DNA of 16,293 bases from a bacterium (lineage in GTDB: Bacteria > Patescibacteriota > Minisyncoccia > Minisyncoccales > JAGLPU01), in NCBI GenBank assembly GCA_030594935.1, contig JAUVEE010000010.1:1-16293 (forward strand), read 5' to 3'. The notes under the pieces were generated by a model. That model did no database searches and had not been told where the DNA came from. It saw only the letters and a program-made list of their open reading frames with translations. Shown in pieces: positions 1 to 6,996 of the stretch (position 1 is its first letter; the number at the start of each line of letters is the position of its first letter). The position numbers and the translations under genes were made by a program.

Positions 1-117
1 ACTAACACTACTGCATACCTTAGAGATCAGATCGCAACAAGCCCAGCTCATTACTTTGGCGCAGCCAACTGGAGTGATTTGGAAACCCTTCTTCACGGAA
101 TCGGAACTTGTCCTTAA
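1..117 (+). CDS. C-terminal end of a probable von Willebrand factor A-like surface protein (partial)
   Basis: An open frame enters from the left edge and ends in two consecutive stops (TAA TAA at 115-120), giving the last 38 residues of a protein. The visible end contains SPAHYFGAANWSDLETLLHG followed by IGTCP. This resembles the final strand and helix of vWA domains, where a short (y)yf-a-n-x-s-d-L segment precedes a helix ending near a Cys. That similarity is from pattern memory only, and the diagnostic MIDAS motif would lie upstream of the window. The gene is directly followed by a signal peptidase and SipW-type secreted proteins on the same strand, so an exported or surface protein would fit. 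The end of a gene is certain; the family is tentative. Confidence 0.55.
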   Translation, partial: TNTTAYLRDQIATSPAHYFGAANWSDLETLLHGIGTCP

Positions 118-139
118 TAACAGTTTTTGAAGCCTTTTT

Positions 140-167
140 CCAAGCAGATGATCTATTATCTGCTTGG
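140..167 (+). other. Perfect 10-bp hairpin between the upstream gene and the signal peptidase
   Basis: CCAAGCAGAT at 140-149 and ATCTGCTTGG at 158-167 form a perfect 10-bp inverted repeat with an 8-base loop. No T-tract follows on either strand, so it is not a classic intrinsic terminator. It may be an mRNA processing or stability element, or a leaky attenuator between the vWA-like gene and the signal peptidase gene, whose Shine-Dalgarno starts about 26 bases later. Confidence 0.55.
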
Positions 168-206
168 TATAAAGGATTTAAATATTAATCCTGAGGAGGA
201 AAAAAT

Positions 207-923
207 ATGAGCAAATTAAAAATAATTCAGTACATATTTGTTGGTTTGATTGCTGTGATCGCTTTGCTGCTGGTAATCTCCACTTTTCCCATAACCGGTA
301 ATTTCCAAGTATTGACTGTGCTTTCCGGTTCGATGGAGCCGGATATTAAAACGGGCAGCATAGTGGTGATAAAGCCGGCAGAGAGCTATAAGATCGGGGA
401 GGTGATCACATTCGGAAAGAACAGCGAGACCCCGACCACTCACAGAATAGAAAACATAGAAGTTACTGAAGGCAGAGTATTATACACCACCAAGGGAGAC
501 GCCAATAATGCTCCGGACGCCAAGACAGTTTTAAAGAGAGACATTATCGGCAAAGTATTGTTTTCCGTTCCTTTCATCGGTTATGCCGTTGATGCCGTGA
601 AAAAGCCGATCGGCTTCATGCTTATCATCGTTATTCCGGCCGTAATCATTGTTTATGACGAATTAAGAAAGGTAAAGAATGAGATCACAAAAATGAGGAA
701 TAAGAAGAAGGACGAGGAGCAAGACGAAAGGATTCAAGAGAATTTTGAAGTAAACGAGAGACAGGAACAGAGGCTGGCTGGCAATTACCAGAGAAACGAA
801 ACGCAGACAGCGGACATAGGAAGAAACAAAGAAAAAATTGAGTTTAGCAAAGAAGACATTAAAAAAAATAAAGAAGAAATAGAGAAAATAAGAAAAGATT
901 TAGAAGAGTTTAAAATAAAATGA
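207..923 (+). CDS. sipW: ER-type (SipW-like) signal peptidase I with C-terminal coiled-coil tail
   Basis: 238 residues. A strong Shine-Dalgarno (GAGGAGG, 193-199) lies 7 bases before the ATG. An N-terminal membrane helix (about residues 8-28) is followed by SGSMEP with catalytic Ser42. TTHRI supplies His79 in place of the Lys general base of bacterial Lep, marking the S26B/SipW (ER-type) subfamily, and GDANNAPD (97-104) is the conserved Asp box. A second membrane helix spans about 134-150. Residues about 150-238 are an unusual highly charged coiled coil rich in K, E, Q, N and R. SipW enzymes cleave TasA/CalY-like precursors, and the next two genes encode such candidates. The stop overlaps the next start (ATGA), so the two are translationally coupled. 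Confidence 0.9.
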   Translation: MSKLKIIQYIFVGLIAVIALLLVISTFPITGNFQVLTVLSGSMEPDIKTGSIVVIKPAESYKIGEVITFGKNSETPTTHRIENIEVTEGRVLYTTKGDANNAPDAKTVLKRDIIGKVLFSVPFIGYAVDAVKKPIGFMLIIVIPAVIIVYDELRKVKNEITKMRNKKKDEEQDERIQENFEVNERQEQRLAGNYQRNETQTADIGRNKEKIEFSKEDIKKNKEEIEKIRKDLEEFKIK

Positions 924-3900
924 ACAAATCTTTTAGAAAAACAGCCTTAAGGCTCATCGTGTTATCCCTATTTATCGGACTTAACTATACCGGGTTTTTA
1001 GCCGTGGGCAATACTGTTTCTTACTTTACTGATACTGAAGATTCCGCAGAAAACAGTTTTCACGTGGCTGTTTTAGATTTTAGCCTTTCTTCTCCGGCTG
1101 ACTTTGCTCCCGAGGTAACTTTGGAACAGACTACGGCCAGGACAATCAATGTAGTTCAGGAAGGCCTTTTGGATTTTGACTATACGGTAAGAGTGGAAGA
1201 GCCGGTTGGCGTTTTATGCAATTATTTGACTTTGGAAGACGGTTTCGGAACCAGCATGGCTTTGGATAACTTCCAATCAGCGGAAGCCATTTTCCCGGCT
1301 AAACCAAGCTGGAACTTTACCGCTTCTTTAACAAGCGACGACCCTGATCTACAGGGACAGACCTGCAGCTTCAAGCTTATTTACGAAGGCAGGCAAATCG
1401 GTCTTTGCTCCGGCTTCAGCGATATTGAAGAAATAGAGAATACTATTACTGCCGGCGAATGGGGCGGACCGGAATTATTAATAAACAAGGTTTACTATGA
1501 TGTTGATTCTGCGCACGGAACAGAGCCGGACAATGAATGGATAGAGCTGTATAATCCTACCGCCGGTCCTGTTAACTTGCAGAATTGGGAGCTTTGCAAC
1601 CGCAATACTTGCGAGATTATCTTGGATAATGTTTCTATTCCTTCTCTGGGATTTGCCGTAGTATCGCGCGACAGCGGAACTTGGGATTATTGGAACATTC
1701 CTAACGAAGTGGTTAAAATCAGTTATTTGGGAGGAGAGTTGTTTGAAATGGATAATGACGCGGATATGCTGATGCTGAAGAATCCCGACGGAGGCATTGT
1801 TGACCAAATGAATTGGGGAATTCCTAACTTATGCTCCTTTGGCGGAGCTGGCTGGGCCAAGACTTATTCCGAGTTCTCTTACGGCTGGGGTCCTATCCAG
1901 CAGGTTGCGGATGACGGCTATGTTGTCGGTTCAGAATATCTGTTTAAGCTGGATTCAGACGGAGAACAGGTTTGGCTCAAGGATTTTGCAATTTGCGGTT
2001 GCGATGACATTACAACCACTTATGCTGAAGAAACTTCCGATGGAGGCTATATTGTCACAGCCCGCTGCCACACCGGAGGCAGCAGCGTTCCCGTCATGTT
2101 TAAAACAGATCCAGCCAGCAATCCGGTTTGGGCCAAGGCTTTTGCCATCGGAGGCTACGACAGCAGTAATATGATGATTACTTCTCTGGAGCAGACTTCA
2201 GACGGAGGCTATGTTATGGGAGGATATGTTACCGAAGGATATTACAATCATCTTGCCTTTATTATAAAAACAGATTCGCTGGGCAGCCAGCAATGGGCTA
2301 AAAAACACGCGGTAATTGACACCGGCTCCACCATTGTCCGACAGACTTCCGACGGCGACTATGTCATAGCCGGAATGAATCCGCGTCCTTCCTCACCAAC
2401 GTCAATAGATGAAATTTATCTGGCCAAACTGGATCCTTCGGGCAACAATGTTTGGGCTAATATTTACGGCGGCTATAGCAGCACCCAGCATTTAACTCTT
2501 AGCTCTCTGGAAGAAACTTTTGGAGGAGGGTATGTGATGACAGCAAACTATTATGCCGGCAGCAGCGGCTCCAATGCTCTTATTGTTAAGATAGATTCTG
2601 CTGGCAGCGTAGTCCAGAGCAAGGAGTATGCGACTCCCGGAACCACCGCAGACTTATTTTATCATGCCATTCAGACTTCCGACGGAGGATATATCATCGT
2701 AGGGAAATATAAGAGCATGACCGAAGGGCATATGTACAGCGGCCTTATCATCAAAACAGACGCCGGATTCAACCAAACTTGGGCTAAGAGCTTTGCGGCT
2801 CCCGGCACCATTCAAGACAATCTTGAATTTGTTCAGCAGACTTCAGACGGCGGCTATATCATCACCGGCAGTTCCAAGCCTTCCGGAGGCAGTTACGAAG
2901 CTTTGCTTGTTAAGATAGATTCATCGGGCAATATAACCCTTTGTGACGCTCTACAGGATCTAACCACTCTTACCGAGTTTAATGCCGGCTTTAGCATTCG
3001 CGCCATGGGACCGTTTTTCCCCACTTCTATAATTATTCCTTTTGCCACTCCGACTGTCTTTGATCCGGCTATTACTCTAGCGCCGAATGTTATCTGCGCC
3101 GGAGGAACAGCGCCGCCTTGCGTCCCTTGGCCGAACTATAATTCTAATGTCTGGGATCCGGGAGTTGATGATGTTGCCGAAGGCCATATCTTGGGCAGAT
3201 ACCCAACGGGAACCGACACTGATACTGTCGCTGACTGGGTGGACTTCGGACTGCCGGAAGTGGTGATAACTAATGCCTTGGGAAGCATCTGGTACTGCGG
3301 AGGCACTTATCCTGTCCGCTTTGAAGTTAATAACCCTAACGGCGCTCCCGGAGAACTAACCGTTGACATGTACTATATTACGGATGACGGGTCGTTTCAA
3401 GGAATAATTGACGCCAATGACACAGTTTATTTAGTAAAAGAGGATCTGCCGTTCAACAGTTCTCCTAACGGCGGGCAGTACATGTTCCATGTAACCGGCG
3501 CCTATTGTTATTACGGTTATGTCTGGGTCAAGCTGGTTGTCACCGGACCGGAAAATCCAATGCTTAACAATCACTACACCGGCAGCAGGATCTTTGAACC
3601 GCCTATGCCTGAAGAAGGAGGACTCGGAATGTGCTGGATTGACGTTTTAGCGGAAATGGAAGCGGAATTGGGACCGGAATTCCCGGTTGACGAACCTGCA
3701 GATGATATATTTAGTCTTTCAGGAGCTGACGAACCCGCTGTTTTGCCGGAGGGAGACATAGTTGGAACAGACACTTCCGAAGAAGACGGAGTTGACGGAA
3801 CAACAAATACCAACAATGAACCCGCTGATGAACAAGAGCCGGTAGATGGACCCGAAGAACCGCCAGTCGAGGGAGATATCTTCAACCTTGGTTCAGGAGC

Positions 3901-3979
3901 TGACGAGCCCGCTGTTTTGCCGGAGGGAGATATAATTGAAACAGACACTTCCGAAGAAGACGGAATAAATAATGGCTAA
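920..3979 (+). CDS. Large secreted protein: SipW-type signal, lamin-tail domain, seven-repeat propeller-like region, acidic tail
   Basis: 1019 residues, overlapping sipW by four bases. Residues 10-30 form a hydrophobic signal segment, followed by SYFTDTEDSAENSF (34-47), close to the SipW-substrate motif of TasA/CalY proteins, and a beta-rich domain. Residues about 185-300 match a lamin-tail domain (LLINKVYYDV, DNEWIELYNPT, VNLQNWELCN). Between about 325 and 675 the motif (Q)TSDGGYI(V/I)xG recurs seven times about 50-57 residues apart (coding positions near 1908, 2035, 2193, 2344, 2518, 2675 and 2840). Most copies follow a (K)xDxxGxxxWxK strand, suggesting a seven-bladed beta-propeller. Residues about 775-895 look like a CARDB/Ig-type domain (RFEVNNPNGAPGELTVD). 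The last 90 residues are acidic, with a duplicated ADEPAVLPEGDI segment. No C-terminal anchor is visible. It is probably a cell-surface or fibre-associated protein. Confidence 0.85.
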   Translation: MNKSFRKTALRLIVLSLFIGLNYTGFLAVGNTVSYFTDTEDSAENSFHVAVLDFSLSSPADFAPEVTLEQTTARTINVVQEGLLDFDYTVRVEEPVGVLCNYLTLEDGFGTSMALDNFQSAEAIFPAKPSWNFTASLTSDDPDLQGQTCSFKLIYEGRQIGLCSGFSDIEEIENTITAGEWGGPELLINKVYYDVDSAHGTEPDNEWIELYNPTAGPVNLQNWELCNRNTCEIILDNVSIPSLGFAVVSRDSGTWDYWNIPNEVVKISYLGGELFEMDNDADMLMLKNPDGGIVDQMNWGIPNLCSFGGAGWAKTYSEFSYGWGPIQQVADDGYVVGSEYLFKLDSDGEQVWLKDFAICGCDDITTTYAEETSDGGYIVTARCHTGGSSVPVMFKTDPASNPVWAKAFAIGGYDSSNMMITSLEQTSDGGYVMGGYVTEGYYNHLAFIIKTDSLGSQQWAKKHAVIDTGSTIVRQTSDGDYVIAGMNPRPSSPTSIDEIYLAKLDPSGNNVWANIYGGYSSTQHLTLSSLEETFGGGYVMTANYYAGSSGSNALIVKIDSAGSVVQSKEYATPGTTADLFYHAIQTSDGGYIIVGKYKSMTEGHMYSGLIIKTDAGFNQTWAKSFAAPGTIQDNLEFVQQTSDGGYIITGSSKPSGGSYEALLVKIDSSGNITLCDALQDLTTLTEFNAGFSIRAMGPFFPTSIIIPFATPTVFDPAITLAPNVICAGGTAPPCVPWPNYNSNVWDPGVDDVAEGHILGRYPTGTDTDTVADWVDFGLPEVVITNALGSIWYCGGTYPVRFEVNNPNGAPGELTVDMYYITDDGSFQGIIDANDTVYLVKEDLPFNSSPNGGQYMFHVTGAYCYYGYVWVKLVVTGPENPMLNNHYTGSRIFEPPMPEEGGLGMCWIDVLAEMEAELGPEFPVDEPADDIFSLSGADEPAVLPEGDIVGTDTSEEDGVDGTTNTNNEPADEQEPVDGPEEPPVEGDIFNLGSGADEPAVLPEGDIIETDTSEEDGINNG
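3719..3964 (+). repeat. 72-bp direct repeat (3719-3790 and 3893-3964) inside the acidic tail
   Basis: The two 72-base copies differ at only four positions by eye and are 102 bases apart. Both start TCAGGAGCTGACGA and end TCCGAAGAAGACGGA. They encode SGADEPAVLPEGDI followed by a TDTSEEDG stretch. The near identity suggests recent duplication or gene conversion within the linker. Confidence 0.9.
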
Positions 3980-3988
3980 TAATTCAAT

Positions 3989-5536
3989 ATGACAAACATA
4001 AATAAAACAATTTGGAAGGTTATCTTAGCAGCTGTTATTCTGACAGGAGGCTTGCTAATGGGCACTACTGTTTGCGCCCAGTCCACTTCAGGATTGGAAG
4101 TTGTGTTTGAAGACGACCCTTTATTTAATAATGCCGATGTAAAGCCAGGAGATAGTGTGGCTCGCTGGGTGGAAGTGACCAACACCAGCGGAGAGATCAA
4201 GCCGATTGCCACGGAAGCGATTAATTTTCCCGGATTTCCTGATCCTAGCGCTGTACCAAGCGATGACTTGTCCCGCGCTTTGACAATTACTATCAGTATT
4301 GACGGAGGAGCTGACTTATACGGGGGAACTACCGGAGAAAAAACTTTATTCCAATTTTATCACGACGGAGAAACCTATCTTTCGGCCGTAGCTCACGGCG
4401 CCACTGAAAAATATGTCTATGAAATAGCCTTTCCTGCTGAAAAAGGAAACGAATGGCAGGGAAAAACAACCAGTTTTGACATCTTAGTCGGCTTTATGGG
4501 CAAAGAAGGCGGTCCAACATGTAATTATAATGGTGAACAAGATAATGGCGAAACCGGAATAGATTGCGGCGGCGGCGGATGCCCGGCTTGCGGCGGCGGT
4601 AATGGAGGCAATGGCGGAGGCGGAGGCGGAGGCCCGGTACCTCCGGGCTTGACAATCCGTGACGCGATTGAGATTATAGTGAATGACGATTGTTCGGTAA
4701 CTGCCACTTGGATTACCAATTATTTCTCAACTTCTCAAATGATTTACGGAGCGGAACACGAAGCTCATGATTTGGATATGAGCGACACCGGCGGAACACC
4801 GCCAGCATACGGCTACGCCCATACCACTCCCGAATATGATGTTGATCCCAAAGTAACAGTTCATACCGTGACTATTGCCGGACTAACCCCTAATACCACT
4901 TATTACTATCGCTGTGTTTCTCATGCTTCACCGCCGACAATCAGCAAGCAATATAGTTTTGCGACTCAAGATTGCGGATACGAGGAAGAACCTCCTGTTG
5001 AAGAGCCTCCTGCTGAAGAACCACCAGCTGAAGAGCCGGACGGAGGCCTTGTTTGGACCGAACCGGACACCGGGCCAACCGGTGGAATAACCGGAGGAAC
5101 AGCGCCAGTTGACGAAGAACCTAAAGAAGAACCTAAAGAAGAACCTGTTGACGAAGAACCTAAAGAAGAACCCGAAGCCAACTTTACAGCCGGCCTAGCA
5201 GGTATTTTCTCTAACTTATTCAAAGATTGGGGAGACGGTTTTCCTTGCCTTCCTTGGTGGCTGCTGTTAATCTTGGTTATTTATTCTTTAGTCAAAGGAA
5301 GAAAGGCCTGGAAAAGGAGAAATCAAGAACAGGTTGAATCAATGAGGACTTATTGGAAGAAAGCGGCCGTTGTCTGGTTTGATTGGGGACTCTTGTTATT
5401 AGCCTTGCTGCTTATCTTCTACTTCTTCCTTCACCTTTGCTTTACTCTCTTAATATTCCTTATCTTGGCGTTATTGACCGCCTTGATACAATACGCTCTT
5501 GCTCGCGCTTATAGGAAGCGGAGAGATAATTTATAG
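3989..5536 (+). CDS. TasA-like secreted protein with Cys-rich/Gly-rich linker, FN3-like domain and C-terminal membrane anchor
   Basis: 515 residues, starting 9 bases after the previous stop and lacking a clear Shine-Dalgarno. A signal peptide (about 1-30, ending TTVCA-QS) leads into a beta-rich domain with ADVKPGDSVARWVEVTNTSG (49-68), the pattern of TasA/CalY-like and related Parcubacterial surface proteins. A CxxNGxxDxGExGxDCGG-xCxxC motif begins near Cys178, followed by a poly-Gly linker. Residues about 225-330 resemble a fibronectin type III or purple-acid-phosphatase N-terminal domain (HTVTIAGLTPNTTYYYRC). A Pro-Glu repeat stalk (EEPPAEEP, EEPKEEP) follows. Three hydrophobic helices (about 421-440, 460-483 and 485-505) separated by basic segments form the anchor. 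The protein seems built as a membrane-tethered stalked surface component, probably processed by the adjacent SipW-like peptidase. Confidence 0.85.
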   Translation: MTNINKTIWKVILAAVILTGGLLMGTTVCAQSTSGLEVVFEDDPLFNNADVKPGDSVARWVEVTNTSGEIKPIATEAINFPGFPDPSAVPSDDLSRALTITISIDGGADLYGGTTGEKTLFQFYHDGETYLSAVAHGATEKYVYEIAFPAEKGNEWQGKTTSFDILVGFMGKEGGPTCNYNGEQDNGETGIDCGGGGCPACGGGNGGNGGGGGGGPVPPGLTIRDAIEIIVNDDCSVTATWITNYFSTSQMIYGAEHEAHDLDMSDTGGTPPAYGYAHTTPEYDVDPKVTVHTVTIAGLTPNTTYYYRCVSHASPPTISKQYSFATQDCGYEEEPPVEEPPAEEPPAEEPDGGLVWTEPDTGPTGGITGGTAPVDEEPKEEPKEEPVDEEPKEEPEANFTAGLAGIFSNLFKDWGDGFPCLPWWLLLILVIYSLVKGRKAWKRRNQEQVESMRTYWKKAAVVWFDWGLLLLALLLIFYFFLHLCFTLLIFLILALLTALIQYALARAYRKRRDNL

Positions 5537-5570
5537 CATACGATTTGTTGCGATAAATCAGTACAACCGC

Positions 5571-5599
5571 TTGACAGGTTGGTCAAGGTATGATAGTTT
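5571..5599 (+). promoter_or_regulatory. Possible sigma70-type promoter downstream of the surface operon
   Basis: TTGACA (5571-5576) is followed after 17 bases by TAGTTT (5594-5599), preceded by TG one base upstream (extended -10 type). The -10 is weak. A transcript would start near 5606 and reach the terminator at 5641, giving a short RNA of about 80 nt with no recognised content. Confidence 0.3.
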
Positions 5600-5640
5600 T
5601 AAATTGGTTATCAAGCGATGTCACATCTCTAGAAGGGTAC

Positions 5641-5684
5641 CAAAAACAGTTTCGAAATTAATTTCGGAATTGTTTTTGTTTTTA
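5641..5684 (+). terminator. Strong intrinsic terminator of the surface-protein operon
   Basis: Bases 5641-5678 form a nearly continuous hairpin of about 17 bp (outer CAAAAACA/TGTTTTTG, inner CGAAA/TTTCG, two G-T wobbles, loop TTAA), followed by a further T-rich run. It lies about 105 bases after the stop of the TasA-like gene. Its 3' arm also contains the -35 element of the next promoter, so termination and initiation signals are interleaved. Confidence 0.85.
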
Positions 5685-5698
5685 TTATTTGTTAAAAT
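5670..5698 (+). promoter_or_regulatory. Promoter of the tRNA-like RNA gene
   Basis: TTGTTT (5670-5675), a 17-base spacer, then TAAAAT (5693-5698) with a TG one base upstream (5690-5691), an extended -10. The predicted start, G5705, is within one base of the closing stem of the RNA. Confidence 0.6.
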
Positions 5699-5704
5699 AT
5701 TATT

Positions 5705-5803
5705 GCGGAGGCTTAGGGAGGTTGAAGCCAGACGGATCTGGCCATCGCCTGATAACCGAATGGTCCCTGACGAGGGGATGTGGTTCGATTCCACCTGCCT
5801 CCG
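5705..5803 (+). ncRNA. tRNA-like structured RNA, about 99 nt, family not recognised
   Basis: CGGAGGC (5706-5712) pairs perfectly with GCCTCCG (5797-5803), forming a 7-bp acceptor-like stem. Just inside the 3' arm is a textbook T-arm: GTGG, loop TTCGATT, CCAC (5780-5794). The 5' side reads GAGGTTGAAG (5718-5727), like a class II tRNA D-loop. The middle does not make a normal anticodon arm. It offers a 6-bp hairpin GCCAGA-CGGA-TCTGGC (5727-5742), a region containing CTGATAA (5749-5755, like a GAT anticodon loop but with mismatched stem), and a hairpin TCCC-TGACGAG-GGGA (5764-5778) where a class II variable arm would be. Promoter and terminator flank it closely. It could be an aberrant tRNA, a tRNA-like regulatory RNA (bacterial Y RNAs carry such a module), or a decayed tRNA. 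No CCA is encoded. Confidence 0.5.
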
Positions 5804-5810
5804 TACTAAA

Positions 5811-5837
5811 AATCCTGAAAATTTATCAGGATTTTTT
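5811..5837 (+). terminator. Intrinsic terminator after the tRNA-like RNA
   Basis: AATCCTGA (5811-5818) and TCAGGATT (5826-5833) form an 8-bp stem with a 7-base loop, followed by a T-run to 5837. It begins 7 bases after the closing stem of the RNA. Confidence 0.85.
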
Positions 5838-5901
5838 GTGTATAATGCCAGATACATTTTAATTTCTAAAATGCCCTTGGAGTCCAGAATAGGGTGGTTA
5901 G

Positions 5902-5930
5902 TTGTTTTTTAGTCTTAAGAATGATATTAT
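5902..5930 (+). promoter_or_regulatory. Promoter of the PAP2-UppP operon, apparently leaderless
   Basis: TTGTTT (5902-5907), 17-base spacer, TATTAT (5925-5930). The ATG at 5937 is 7 bases after the -10, which is where transcription should start. There is no Shine-Dalgarno. Confidence 0.5.
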
Positions 5931-5936
5931 TAAACT

Positions 5937-6530
5937 ATGAAAAAACTATTTCATACAGACAAGAGATACTTTTTAACCTTTTTCATTCTAACGGCTATTT
6001 TTTCTCTGCTTACTATTTTTTGGAACGATGGCTTGTTTTTGCTTATCAATCATTCTCTGGGGAGCGCTGTTTTGGATTTCATCTTTTTCTATGTCTTAAT
6101 TCCCTTATTCTTGTTACTGGGCTTTGCTCCTTTCTTTTTCTTCTTTTTCCGGGGATATCGCCAGCTGGGCGTATTTTCCATTTTCTCGGGTTTTTTTTGC
6201 TACCAGCTGGGAACCTTTAGCAAAGCCTTTTTCCTCTTTCCGCGACCCGATGATGTTCTCTTAGCAACACGTTTGGTCGGGGACTTTCAAATAACCGGCT
6301 CCACTTTTCCTTCCACCACCACCATGCTTGCTTTTGGATTGGCTTTGCCCATCCTTTTGGAAAAGCCGAAGTTCAGTCCTCCTTTTTTAATAGTCGCTTC
6401 TTTAGTCGGCTTTGCGGTTATTTATTCAGGCTATCATTTTCCCTATGATGTGGCTGCCGGAATTTTGCTTTCTTTGCTTCTTGTTCTCTTGTTCAAATAT
6501 ATTAAAACCCGGGCCAAAAGGCTTATCTAA
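5937..6530 (+). CDS. PAP2-family membrane phosphatase with altered active-site motifs
   Basis: 197 residues, about six hydrophobic helices. The PAP2 signature KX6RP is intact (Lys96, Arg103-Pro104). The second motif, normally PSGH, reads PSTT (125-128), and the third, SRX5HX3D, keeps His167 and Asp171 in YSGYHFPYDVAAG but has Val161 where Arg is expected. PAP2 enzymes of this size dephosphorylate lipid pyrophosphates such as undecaprenyl-PP or phosphatidylglycerol phosphate, and the operon also carries uppP. Loss of the PSGH His (general acid/base) and the motif-3 Arg suggests weak, altered or absent catalysis. The fold assignment is secure; the activity is not. The next gene begins 2 bases after the stop. 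Confidence 0.8.
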   Translation: MKKLFHTDKRYFLTFFILTAIFSLLTIFWNDGLFLLINHSLGSAVLDFIFFYVLIPLFLLLGFAPFFFFFFRGYRQLGVFSIFSGFFCYQLGTFSKAFFLFPRPDDVLLATRLVGDFQITGSTFPSTTTMLAFGLALPILLEKPKFSPPFLIVASLVGFAVIYSGYHFPYDVAAGILLSLLLVLLFKYIKTRAKRLI

Positions 6531-6532
6531 TT

Positions 6533-6994
6533 ATGTTTAAAACTTCTTTTATATCTTTCCTGGCCTTTTTTATCTCTGTCTGGATGGCGGCGGCCATAAA
6601 CACGAATCAATGGCTGCCGCCTGATTTTGTTGCTTTGCCGGAAAGCCCCAGGGTATTGATTGGGCTAACGGCTGTTTATGCAATGCTATTGATAGTTTGT
6701 TTTTTAATTGATACGATTGAGAAAGCGGCCTTTGGCATAGCTTCCAAATTTCCCAGCGCTGCAACCCGTTGGATTTACAATCTTTTGTTCTTATTGTTTT
6801 CTTTGGGAATCCTGAAGCTTGCTTGGACCGGAATTTCTGATAAGATAATTTTGTCGGGCTTTTATCAGCCCTACGCGGCTCAGTTCTATTTTTCTTCCGG
6901 AATCAGTCCAATGCAGCTAAACGCTATTTTCCTGTTTACTTTTGCTATTTTATTAGTAACTTCCTTCTTTACCATGAGAAGGTATATGTACTAA
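6533..6994 (+). CDS. Unknown four-helix membrane protein between PAP2 and UppP
   Basis: 153 residues. Four hydrophobic stretches (about 4-24, 40-60, 80-102 and 127-147) with short polar loops and a basic end (MRRYMY). No family recognised. Spacing of 2 bases on both sides implies obligate co-transcription with the PAP2 gene and uppP. A structural or accessory role in the same lipid-carrier step is possible, but nothing in the sequence shows one. Confidence 0.75.
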   Translation: MFKTSFISFLAFFISVWMAAAINTNQWLPPDFVALPESPRVLIGLTAVYAMLLIVCFLIDTIEKAAFGIASKFPSAATRWIYNLLFLLFSLGILKLAWTGISDKIILSGFYQPYAAQFYFSSGISPMQLNAIFLFTFAILLVTSFFTMRRYMY

Positions 6995-6996
6995 AT

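Noticed and set aside
3574..5223. Minus-strand open frames opposite the Pro/Glu-rich and Gly-rich segments
   Set aside because: They are low-complexity mirrors of repeat-coding sequence with no independent start signals.
5705..5803. Ordinary tRNA-Ile (GAT) or tRNA-Sec
   Set aside because: The CTGATAA loop has only three consecutive stem pairs with mismatches at both ends. There is no TCA anticodon anywhere in the element, and the T-arm to acceptor junction has extra unpaired bases. I therefore call it tRNA-like only.
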